A program made the translations under genes and the position numbers. A model generated the notes under the pieces. It was not told the origin of the DNA and did no database searches. It worked only from the letters and a program-made list of their open reading frames with translations. Source: Arthrobacter livingstonensis (GTDB lineage: Bacteria > Actinomycetota > Actinomycetes > Actinomycetales > Micrococcaceae). From it: 64,000 nt of DNA. The stretch covers positions 124,001 through 188,000 of the forward strand of contig NZ_QJVD01000005.1 in NCBI RefSeq assembly GCF_003219815.1, given 5' to 3'. This document shows positions 26,406 to 33,445 of the stretch, piece after piece (within the stretch, counting starts at the first letter, position 1; every line of letters starts with the position of its first letter).

Positions 26406-27425
26406 CTATGGCAGGGTGACCAGCATCTTTCCGGTGTTGGCGCCGCGCATGAGGTCGATGAACGCCTGCGGTGCGTTCTCCAGCCCTTCCACGACGGTTT
26501 CGTCAAAGCGGACCGTTCCCGCCGCCAGCCAGCCGGACATCTTTGCCGCGAATTCGCCGGCCAGGTCCTGGTGTGCCCCGACCAGGAAGCCGCGAAGCGT
26601 GAGCTGCTTGCCGATGGCCGTGGCCAGGTTGCGCGGCGCGGTGGGAGCCTCCGTGCTGTTGTACACGGAGATGGCGCCGCACAGGGCAATCCGCCCAAAC
26701 GGATTCATCACGGCAATGGCGGCCTCCAGCTGTTCGCCGCCCACATTGTCAAAGTAGACGTCAATGCCGGCCTGCTCCCCCAGCGCCCCGCGCAGCAGTT
26801 CCTTGGCCGGGCCGTCATGGTAGTTGAAGGCTGCGTCAAAGCCGAGCTCGAGCAGGTGCGCCACCTTTTCCGGCGACCCGGCGCTGCCAATGACCCGGGC
26901 GGCACCCATGGCCTTGGCGATCTGGCCGACCAGCGAGCCCACGGCGCCGGCCGCACCGGAGACAAACACGGTGTCCCCGGGTGCGAAGTCGGCCACCCGC
27001 GTCAGTCCCGCATAGGCTGTCAGGCCGGTCATGCCCAGTGCGCCGAGAAAGGCCGTGGGCCGGGCCAGGGAAGGGTCCACCTTTTTGGTGGCAGCAGCCG
27101 CCAGTACTGCGTAGTCGCGCCAGCCCAGGCCGTGGACGACGACGTCGCCCTTCCGGCGCTCATCGCTCCTGGACGCAACCACCTCACCCACGGCCCCGCC
27201 GTCGAGCGCGGCATCCAGTGCAAAGGGGGCACTGTAGGATTTCACGTCATTCATCCGCCCGCGCATGTACGGGTCAACGCTCATGGCCAGGTTCCGGACC
27301 AGGACCTGGCCCTCCTCGAGCTCGGGAACCCGGGTTTCCGTCAGCCGGAAGTTTTCCGGCACGGGCCAGCCGTGGGGGCGGGAGGCGAGCTGGATTTCGC
27401 GGGAGGTCAGCGGGGCGGCGCTCAT
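26406..27425 (-). CDS. NADP-dependent medium-chain oxidoreductase (CurA/leukotriene B4 dehydrogenase-like)
   Basis: A 339-residue MDR-superfamily enzyme without the zinc-binding motifs of alcohol dehydrogenases. Typical features are LAMSVDPYMRGRM near residue 45, LGALGMTGLTAYAGL and the NADP-binding AAGAVGSLVGQIAKAMGA, with VYFDNVGGEQLEAA further on. Relatives reduce double bonds of reactive enals and enones. The ATG at 27425 overlaps the ohr stop (27422), so it belongs to the ohrR-ohr operon and probably removes reactive carbonyls that arise with lipid peroxides. The exact substrate is not predictable. Confidence 0.88.
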   Translation of the reverse strand: MSAAPLTSREIQLASRPHGWPVPENFRLTETRVPELEEGQVLVRNLAMSVDPYMRGRMNDVKSYSAPFALDAALDGGAVGEVVASRSDERRKGDVVVHGLGWRDYAVLAAAATKKVDPSLARPTAFLGALGMTGLTAYAGLTRVADFAPGDTVFVSGAAGAVGSLVGQIAKAMGAARVIGSAGSPEKVAHLLELGFDAAFNYHDGPAKELLRGALGEQAGIDVYFDNVGGEQLEAAIAVMNPFGRIALCGAISVYNSTEAPTAPRNLATAIGKQLTLRGFLVGAHQDLAGEFAAKMSGWLAAGTVRFDETVVEGLENAPQAFIDLMRGANTGKMLVTLP

Positions 27426-27856
27426 GCGGCCACCCCCGCGGCAGCCAGGGTGAGCTGGACGTCTACATTGCCGCGCGTCGCGTTGGAGTAGGGGCACACC
27501 TGGTGGGCGGCGTCGACCAGGGTCCGGGCCTCTTCCGCGTCAAGTTCGGGCAGCGAGACCTCCAGCCGGACGCCGATGCCGAACGCGCCGCTGCCGATGG
27601 AGCCGAGGTCGACTTCGGCGCGGACCGTGGAGCCTGTGACGTCGGCCTTGGCGCGGCGGGCGACCACGCGCAGGGCCGAGTGGAAGCAGGCCGCGTAGCC
27701 GGCGGCAAAGAGCTGCTCGGGGTTGGTGCCGTTGCCGTCGCCGCCCATCTGCGCCGGTGAGGCCAGGTCGACCACCAGCTTGCCGTCATCCGTGCGGGCC
27801 TGGCCATCACGGCCGTCTCCGGTGGCGAGGGCGCGGGCGGTGTACAAAACATTCAT
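27422..27856 (-). CDS. ohr: Organic hydroperoxide resistance protein
   Basis: Thiol peroxidase of the Ohr/OsmC family that reduces organic and fatty-acid hydroperoxides. Both catalytic cysteines are seen in GYAACFHSAL and HQVCPYSNATRGN; the latter ending is diagnostic for Ohr as opposed to OsmC. The protein has 144 residues. AAGGAAC six bases before the ATG supports the start. It follows an OhrR-type regulator and overlaps the oxidoreductase gene. Confidence 0.95.
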   Translation of the reverse strand: MNVLYTARALATGDGRDGQARTDDGKLVVDLASPAQMGGDGNGTNPEQLFAAGYAACFHSALRVVARRAKADVTGSTVRAEVDLGSIGSGAFGIGVRLEVSLPELDAEEARTLVDAAHQVCPYSNATRGNVDVQLTLAAAGVAA

Positions 27857-27880
27857 GGAAGTGTTCCTTCGGTGGTTTGA

Positions 27881-28396
27881 TTAGTGGTTGCTTGGGGTGC
27901 CCGCGGTGCCGGGGCTGCTTCCGGCTGCGTCATTTCCGGCTGGGGAGCTCACGGCGATGCCGCCGGCGGCCGCATGGAGGGCGCCGGTGACCTTGGCCAG
28001 CGTGTGGTTCAGCTGGTTCAGCTCGGCGGGCGTCAGGCCTGCGGCCGCGGCAATGTGTGCCGGAACGGCTGCGGCCTGCTGCCGGAGGGACCCGCCGCTG
28101 GCGGTGAGGTGGACTGCCACCCTGCGTTCGTCGTCGGGCTCGCGCCGGCGTTCCAGCAACCCGGCCGACTCAATGCGCTTGAGCAGCGGGGAGAGGGTAC
28201 CGGAATCGAGTTCCAGCTCCTCCCCCAGTTCCCGCACTGAGACGCCGTCGCGTTCCCACAACAGCAGCATGACCAGGTACTGCGGGTAGGTCAGCCCCAA
28301 TTCCTGGAGCATGGGCCGGTACACGGCAGTGGCTGCACGGGAGGCCGCATACAGGGAAAAGCAGACCTGGTGCTGGAGGATGGTTCTTTCGGACAT
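27881..28396 (-). CDS. ohrR: OhrR-type MarR-family peroxide sensor
   Basis: MarR-family winged-helix repressor. The N-terminal LQHQVCFSLYAASRA contains the reactive Cys (residue 12) that peroxides oxidise in OhrR proteins; the winged helix is VRELGEELELDSGTLSPLLKRIE with the wing EPDDERRV. The last 25 residues are a Ser/Pro/Gly tail. Two TTGTGCACAA palindromes lie just upstream of the start, so it probably represses its own operon with ohr until organic peroxide oxidises the Cys. Confidence 0.92.
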   Translation of the reverse strand: MSERTILQHQVCFSLYAASRAATAVYRPMLQELGLTYPQYLVMLLLWERDGVSVRELGEELELDSGTLSPLLKRIESAGLLERRREPDDERRVAVHLTASGGSLRQQAAAVPAHIAAAAGLTPAELNQLNHTLAKVTGALHAAAGGIAVSSPAGNDAAGSSPGTAGTPSNH

Positions 28397-28420
28397 GTAG
28401 GAAGCCTACCCCTGAATTAG

Positions 28421-28447
28421 ATTGTGCACAACTCGATTGTGCACAAT
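28421..28447. promoter_or_regulatory. Tandem OhrR operators TTGTGCACAA
   Basis: Perfect 10-bp palindromes at 28422-28431 and 28437-28446, 15 bases apart, 26-51 bases upstream of the ohrR start. The second extends to a 12-bp palindrome. Assignment to OhrR is from position. Confidence 0.75.
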
Positions 28448-28562
28448 ACGCATCACCGGCTCGGCTCCGGCCGTAGATCCGCTCCGCCACTTGGTGCCGG
28501 CTCCGGACCGGAAAACGAGCAGGCGCCGTACTTTTTGGGTGCAGGGGGTAGCCGGGGTCATT

Positions 28563-28664
28563 CGCCCCCGGTGCACCGTGCGCGAATGGTAATAACCGCC
28601 CCCGGTGCACCGTGCGCGAATGGTAATAACCGCCCCCGGTGCACCGTGCGCGAATGGTAATAAG
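28563..28664. repeat. 34-bp tandem repeat, 3 copies
   Basis: Copies start at 28563, 28597 and 28631. The unit contains the palindrome CGGTGCACCG followed by TGCGCGAATGGTAATAA. A fragment of the same words (GCGAATGACCACAACGCCCCC) follows near 28700. Confidence 0.92.
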
Positions 28665-29409
28665 CCCCCGCAATCACCAGGGAGTGTCCGCAACGCCAGC
28701 GAATGACCACAACGCCCCCCTGCCCCACACTTTGACGGCTTCAGGGCACACGCACCAGACGACGAACCGCCAACCATGGCCAAGCAAAACACTCACATCA
28801 CCTCAGACACATGGACCGCCACTATACGCACATCGGATTGTCCAGCCCTGGGCATCGCTGAAGCGAGGTTTCCTTATGCGCCGCCGACATGCCCGGTCCT
28901 GCGCATGCCGGAATTGCAGAAACTTTATGCGCAGCGCAAGCCAGTCAGCCCTGCGCAGCAGGGCAACATGCGCCATGCCGGCACCTGGGGCTGCGCATAC
29001 AGAAACTGGAATTTCCCTACGCGCGCCACTGCCCCTGGGCGCGGCGCATAACAAACGGCGGCGGAGCCGGAATTTTTTCCAGGACGGCGTCAGTCCACAG
29101 GTCCTCCCCCTGCTCGCAAACTCGCCGCGGTTCCGTCGCGTTTGCGGGCCCTGGCCGGAGGCCGCCCGCGACCGAGGCTCCGAAAGTCTTCGAGCCCTCC
29201 AATTCCTTGCAATCTCACCGCGGGTTGTTCGCTCCCGGGGCCTCGGACCCCGTGGACCGAGGAGGAAAAAGTCGGCCCGACGCCGGGTACCCGCATGGGT
29301 CTCGAAACGACGCAGCCGCCGGGTCCTGCCCGACGTGCTGAGGGCGGCCGCGTCCGACGGGCCGAGGGCGGCCGCGTCCGACGGGCCGGAAAGTGCCGCT
29401 CCGCCGGGG

Positions 29410-30627
29410 TTAGGCGCTGCGCAAGGTCCGCAGGGCGGCGGCGCACAGCACGCGAATCCCCACGGACAGGGCCCGTTCGTCCACAATGTAGTCGCCGCGG
29501 TGAAGGTCGTACTCCTCGCCGCCGGGAGCATGGGTGCCCAGGCGCATCAGCGAGCCGGGCACGCCCTGCAGGAACCAGGCAAAGTCCTCTCCGCCCATGG
29601 ACTGCGGGGCCAGCACCACCGAATCCTCGCCGAGCTCGGCACGGGCCGCAGCCTCAATGAGTGCGGTTTCGTGTTCGGAGTTGACCACCGGGGGCACGCC
29701 TCGGGTGTGTTCCAGGTGGACGTCCACACCGTAGGGCGCCGCCACCTGCTGCACCACCGCATCCAGCAGTTCCCCCGCCGAATGCCAGGCCTCCCGGTCC
29801 AGGCAGCGCATGGTCCCGCTCATGATGCCGTGGCCGGGGATCGCGTTGGGTGCCGAGCCGGCGCTGATCTGGCCCCACACCATGGACACGCCGCTGCGCA
29901 CATCCACGCGGCGGGACAGCACCGCGGGGACGTTGATGGCAATCTGGGCCAGCGCAAAGACGAGGTCCTCGGTCAGGTGTGGGCGGGAACTGTGGCCACC
30001 CCTGCCGGTCAACTCAATCTTGATGGTGTCCGACGCGCTGGTGATGGGGCCGATCCGGGTGCCGATCCTGCCCACTTCGATGCGGGGGTCGCAGTGCAGG
30101 GCCATGATGCGCGGCACACCGTCCAGCACACCCTGGTCGATGCAGGCCAGCGCCCCTCCGGGCAGTGTTTCCTCGGCGGGCTGGAAGATGATGCGGATGG
30201 TGCCGCCCAACGGCTTGTCCGCGTGCATCCTGGCCAGCACCAGGGCAATACCAAGCATCGCGGCCGTGTGAAAGTCGTGGCCGCAGCCGTGGGTTACCCC
30301 GTGATTGCGGGAGGCAAATGGCAGCCCGGTCTCCTCAATGATGGGGAGGGCGTCGATGTCCCCGCGCAACGCCGTCGTAATGGGGCCTTCGCCAACATCA
30401 ACAACGACGCCGGTGCCGTCCAGGCGGCGGGGGGAAAGCCCGGCGGCGGTGAGCCGGTCGTAAATGGCGGAGGTGGTGCGGTGCTCCTGAAAGGAAAGCT
30501 CGGGGTGGGCATGCAGGTCGCGGCGGAATTCGATGACCTGCCCGATCAGCGGCTCCAGCCAGGGGCTGACCAATTCCGTGGGTTCTGTTTCCAGCGAGTA
30601 ATTGCGCACAGAACAAACCTTAGCCAT
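29410..30627 (-). CDS. M20-family amidohydrolase
   Basis: Metal-dependent amidohydrolase of the M20D group, related to N-acyl amino acid and IAA-amino acid hydrolases. Metal and catalytic motifs are RRDLHAHPELSFQEH, RGDIDALPI, HGCGHDFHTAAMLG, QPAEETLPGGA and the dimerisation domain GRGGHSSRPH. FAWFLQGVPGSLMRLG ends the family signature. From the ATG at 30627 the protein has 405 residues; a longer frame to 30684 has no support. No strong ribosome binding site is seen. It stands alone between two repeat-containing gaps, and its substrate cannot be predicted. Confidence 0.9.
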   Translation of the reverse strand: MAKVCSVRNYSLETEPTELVSPWLEPLIGQVIEFRRDLHAHPELSFQEHRTTSAIYDRLTAAGLSPRRLDGTGVVVDVGEGPITTALRGDIDALPIIEETGLPFASRNHGVTHGCGHDFHTAAMLGIALVLARMHADKPLGGTIRIIFQPAEETLPGGALACIDQGVLDGVPRIMALHCDPRIEVGRIGTRIGPITSASDTIKIELTGRGGHSSRPHLTEDLVFALAQIAINVPAVLSRRVDVRSGVSMVWGQISAGSAPNAIPGHGIMSGTMRCLDREAWHSAGELLDAVVQQVAAPYGVDVHLEHTRGVPPVVNSEHETALIEAAARAELGEDSVVLAPQSMGGEDFAWFLQGVPGSLMRLGTHAPGGEEYDLHRGDYIVDERALSVGIRVLCAAALRTLRSA

Positions 30628-30720
30628 GTCGTGGCGCTGGGGCGTCATTGGCGAACGCCGCATTACGCGGTCCCCGGGCGACATGGCACGGGCACTGGGC
30701 CCACGCGCCGAGCCTGCGAG

Positions 30721-30984
30721 GTGCGGGAGCGGCTGGGGAGGAACGAGCTTAGGGTGCCGGAGCGGCTGGGGAGGAACGAGCTTAGGGTGCCGGAGCGGCT
30801 GGGGAGGAACGATGTTAGGGTGCCGGAGCGGCTGGGGAGGAACGATGTTAGGGTGCCGGAGCGGCTGGGGAGGAACGATGTTAGGGTGCCGGAGCGGCTG
30901 GGGAGGAACGATGTTAGGGTGCCGGAGCGGCTGGGGAGGAACGATGTTAGGGTGCCGGAGCGGCTGGGGAGGAACGATGTTAGG
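30721..30984. repeat. 33-bp tandem repeat, 8 copies
   Basis: Eight adjacent 33-base units, each beginning GTGC[G/C]GGAGCGGCTGGG. Units 1-2 carry GAGCTT where units 3-8 carry GATGTT, so the later copies are nearly identical. The array is flanked on both sides by TGGGCCCACGCGCC (about 30697 and 30997). As the unit is a multiple of three, all frames stay open, but no gene start or known domain is present. It lies between the M20 gene start and the end of the mannose-1-phosphate guanylyltransferase gene. Confidence 0.94.
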
Positions 30985-31053
30985 GTGCCGGTGGATGGGC
31001 CCACGCGCCCGAGGGGCCCCGGCTGAGGGATGAAGCTGGGGAGGGCGCGGGGA

Positions 31054-32199
31054 CTACAACACGTCCATGTCGCCCTGAGCCTTGAGCCCGTCGACGGCGC
31101 GCTTGACCAGTTGGGAGTGGGCGCGTGTGGTGACGAGCAGGGCATCCGGGGTGTCCACGACCACCACATCCTGGATGCCGATCAAGGCGATGACACGCTT
31201 GGTGTCGGTGACCACGATGCCTGTGCTGTCCTCGGTGAAGACGCGGGCGCCCTCGCCAATGACCTTGACGTCCTTGACTTCCTTGGCACTGCTGAGCCGG
31301 GCGATGGCGGCAAAGTCGCCCACGTCGTCCCAACTGAAGTCCGCGGGAATCATGGCGACGTCGCCGGCGTCCGCGGCAGGTTCAGCCACGGCGTAGTCGA
31401 TGGCGATCTTGGGCAGGGTGGGCCAGATCCTGTTCTTCACCGCAACCCGGTCCGGGGTGTCCCAAGCCATGGCAATTTCCATCAGCCCCTCATATAGCAC
31501 GGGCTCGTTGGCCTTGAGGTGGCGCAGCAGCAGCTCCACGGGGGCCACGAACATGCCCGCGTTCCAGCTGTAGTCCCCGCTTTCCAGGTACTGTTCGGCG
31601 ATCTCCTGGCTGGGCTTCTCCACGAACTGCGCCACCTCGTGCGCGCTGGGGGCGCCGTCAACTTCAAGCGCGGCCCCCATCCGGATGTAGCCGAAGGCGG
31701 TGGACGCGTGCGTGGGCTTGATGCCAATGGTGACGATCTTGCCGGTGGCCGCGGTGTGGATTGCCTCGCGGACGGCGTCCTGGAACTTGTCCTCGGGACT
31801 GATCACCTGGTCCGCGGCGAAGGAGCCCATGATGGTTTCGGGATCGCGGACGAACAGGATGGCGGCGGCCAGGCCGATGGCGGCGCCGGAATCCTTCGGT
31901 TCGGTCTCCAGCACCAGGTCGTCGTCCGCCAGTTCCGGCAGCTGCCGGCACACGGCCTCGCGGTGGGCCTCGCCGGTCACCAGCAGGATGCGGTTGCCGC
32001 TGATGGGCAGCAGCCGGTCATAGGTGGCTCGGATGAGCGTGCTTCCGCTGCCCGTGAGGTCATGCAGGAACTTCGGCGCGGCCGCCCGGGACAGGGGCCA
32101 CAGCCGGGTCCCGACACCCCCGGCCGGAATCACGGCAAAAAACTTGTCGAGCGGGCTGGTTCCGGACGGGGCGGACGCGTCCGAGTTTTGCGTATTCAT
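31054..32199 (-). CDS. manC: Mannose-1-phosphate guanylyltransferase
   Basis: Forms GDP-mannose from mannose-1-phosphate and GTP for glycan, glycolipid and wall-polymer synthesis. The nucleotidyltransferase motif is FAVIPAGGVGTRLWPLSR near residue 20, with VETEPKDSGAAIGLA-type and FVEKPSQEIAEQYL sugar-phosphate motifs and WDDVGDFAAI later. The 381-residue protein lacks the mannose isomerase (cupin) domain of bifunctional types. The ATG at 32199 was chosen because similarity begins just after it. Gene symbol follows common usage for this actinobacterial enzyme. Confidence 0.9.
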   Translation of the reverse strand: MNTQNSDASAPSGTSPLDKFFAVIPAGGVGTRLWPLSRAAAPKFLHDLTGSGSTLIRATYDRLLPISGNRILLVTGEAHREAVCRQLPELADDDLVLETEPKDSGAAIGLAAAILFVRDPETIMGSFAADQVISPEDKFQDAVREAIHTAATGKIVTIGIKPTHASTAFGYIRMGAALEVDGAPSAHEVAQFVEKPSQEIAEQYLESGDYSWNAGMFVAPVELLLRHLKANEPVLYEGLMEIAMAWDTPDRVAVKNRIWPTLPKIAIDYAVAEPAADAGDVAMIPADFSWDDVGDFAAIARLSSAKEVKDVKVIGEGARVFTEDSTGIVVTDTKRVIALIGIQDVVVVDTPDALLVTTRAHSQLVKRAVDGLKAQGDMDVL

Positions 32200-32372
32200 C
32201 ACTGCCCACCCTAAGCGATGGGCGGCAAAACACCTTGCTTTGGCGGGAAACTTCAGCTCGGCGGCGCGGCTGGGGCACACCGGCGTCGTGCTGGGGGATG
32301 ATGCGGACACCCCCTACACCTCCTTGCCGGCAAGGCAGTGTGATATGTCGCATAGGGCAAGGAGTGCCTAAG

Positions 32373-32414
32373 TTGAATATGCTGTAAGCGAAGCCTAAGT
32401 TTAGGCAAAGTTAT
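32373..32414 (+). promoter_or_regulatory. Putative sdh promoter with an overlapping DtxR/IdeR-like site
   Basis: TTGAAT (32373-32378) and TAAGTT (32396-32401) are 17 bases apart. TAAGTTTAGGCAAAGTTAT (32396-32414) overlaps the -10 and matches the DtxR/IdeR iron-box consensus as I recall it at about 13 of 19 positions. GCCTAAGTTTAGGC, a 14-bp palindrome, covers the same spot. Iron control of succinate dehydrogenase is known in other actinobacteria, but this site is tentative. Confidence 0.4.
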
Positions 32415-32487
32415 GAGTGCTCACGCCGTGTGCGTTTCCCCGCGTGGAACCACGCCAGCGTCACGGTGATGCAGGAAGGTTTATTCA

Positions 32488-32880
32488 GTGCCGACAAAAC
32501 CAGCTGGCACTCTGTACCGCGGCCGTGAAGGCATGTGGTCCTGGGTGGGACACCGGATTACCGGTGTAGTGATTTTCGTTTTCTTGTTGGTGCACGTCCT
32601 GGACACCTCCCTGGTGCGGGTGTCCCCGGAAGCGTACACAGCAGTCATTGGGGCGTATAAGAACCCCATCATGGGATTGGGCGAGGCCGCACTGGTCGCG
32701 GCAATTGTGTTCCACGCCTTCAATGGCCTGCGCATCATTGCCATCGACTTTTGGAAAAAGGGCCCCAAATACCAGCGGCAGATGCTCTGGACCGTCCTGA
32801 TCGCCTGGGTTGTGGTGATGGTTCCGTTCCTGATCCGCCACCTCACCATTGTCTTCTCCAATTTCTTCGGGGGGCACTAA
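32488..32880 (+). CDS. sdhC: Succinate dehydrogenase cytochrome b556 subunit
   Basis: Membrane anchor of complex II that carries heme b and the quinone site. The 130-residue protein has three membrane helices; HRITGVVIFVFLLVHVLDTS holds the family's conserved H-R/S motif and the probable heme-ligand His in the first helix, and FHAFNGLR the second region. GTG start with AGGAAGG nine bases upstream. First gene of sdhCDAB; the sdhD ATG follows the stop without a gap. Confidence 0.93.
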   Translation: MPTKPAGTLYRGREGMWSWVGHRITGVVIFVFLLVHVLDTSLVRVSPEAYTAVIGAYKNPIMGLGEAALVAAIVFHAFNGLRIIAIDFWKKGPKYQRQMLWTVLIAWVVVMVPFLIRHLTIVFSNFFGGH

Positions 32881-33348
32881 ATGAGTTCCAAGGTTATTGA
32901 CGCGCCGCGTTCCAACAGCGCGGAGACGCCCAAGTACAAGCGCAACAAGTCCTCGCACTCGAGCTTTGAGATGGTCGCTTGGCTGTTCATGCGTGTCTCC
33001 GGCGTGGTGCTGGTGGTGCTGATCTTTGGGCACCTGTTCGTCAACCTCATGCTCGGTGACGGCATCCACGCCATCGACTTTGGCTTCGTGGCCGGCAAGT
33101 GGTCCAGTCCGTTCTGGCAGATCTGGGACCTGGCCATGCTGTGGCTGGCCATGCTGCATGGAACGAACGGCGTGCGCACCATCATCAACGACTACGCCGA
33201 ACGCAACGGCACGCGCATGACGCTCAAGACGGTGCTTTACATCGCCTCGGCCGTCATCATTGTGCTGGGCACCCTGGTGATCTTCACGTTTGATCCGTGC
33301 CCGGCCGGTGCAGTCATCGACCTTCCGTCCTTCTGCCCCGTCCCGTAA
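32881..33348 (+). CDS. sdhD: Succinate dehydrogenase hydrophobic membrane anchor
   Basis: Second membrane anchor subunit, 155 residues, three hydrophobic helices after a polar N-terminus of about 35 residues. WLFMRVSGVVLVVLIFGHLFVN and MLHGTNGVRTI are typical of actinobacterial SdhD, with candidate heme or quinone-site His in each. The gene directly follows sdhC, and sdhA starts 97 bases further on, the largest gap in the operon. Confidence 0.92.
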   Translation: MSSKVIDAPRSNSAETPKYKRNKSSHSSFEMVAWLFMRVSGVVLVVLIFGHLFVNLMLGDGIHAIDFGFVAGKWSSPFWQIWDLAMLWLAMLHGTNGVRTIINDYAERNGTRMTLKTVLYIASAVIIVLGTLVIFTFDPCPAGAVIDLPSFCPVP

Positions 33349-33445
33349 CTTTTATTACAGGATGGCCGCCCGGCCCGCTCAGGTCCGGGGCGCAGAAGTG
33401 AACACCAGCTTTTTTGTAGCAGTAAAGAGAGAAAGAGCATCCAGT

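Larger units (their letters stand above)
28397..29409. other. 1-kb region without a recognisable gene
   Basis: Apart from the ohrR operators and the 34-bp array, no protein family was recognised here on either strand. Segment 28870-29050 is dense in the words TGCGCA and ATGCGC (at least six in about 130 bases) and in GAAACT/GAATT words. A 24-bp word (AGGGCGGCCGCGTCCGACGG + GCCG) is repeated twice at 29341-29388. Long open frames crossing this region are a by-product of high GC. Confidence 0.6.

Noticed and set aside
28639-31026. A 795-codon plus-strand open frame
   Set aside because: It is antisense to the well-supported M20 amidohydrolase and runs through two repeat arrays; a high-GC artefact.
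30602-31033. Open frames with 11-residue repeats in the 33-bp array
   Set aside because: The unit length is divisible by three so all frames stay open; no start signal or domain supports translation.
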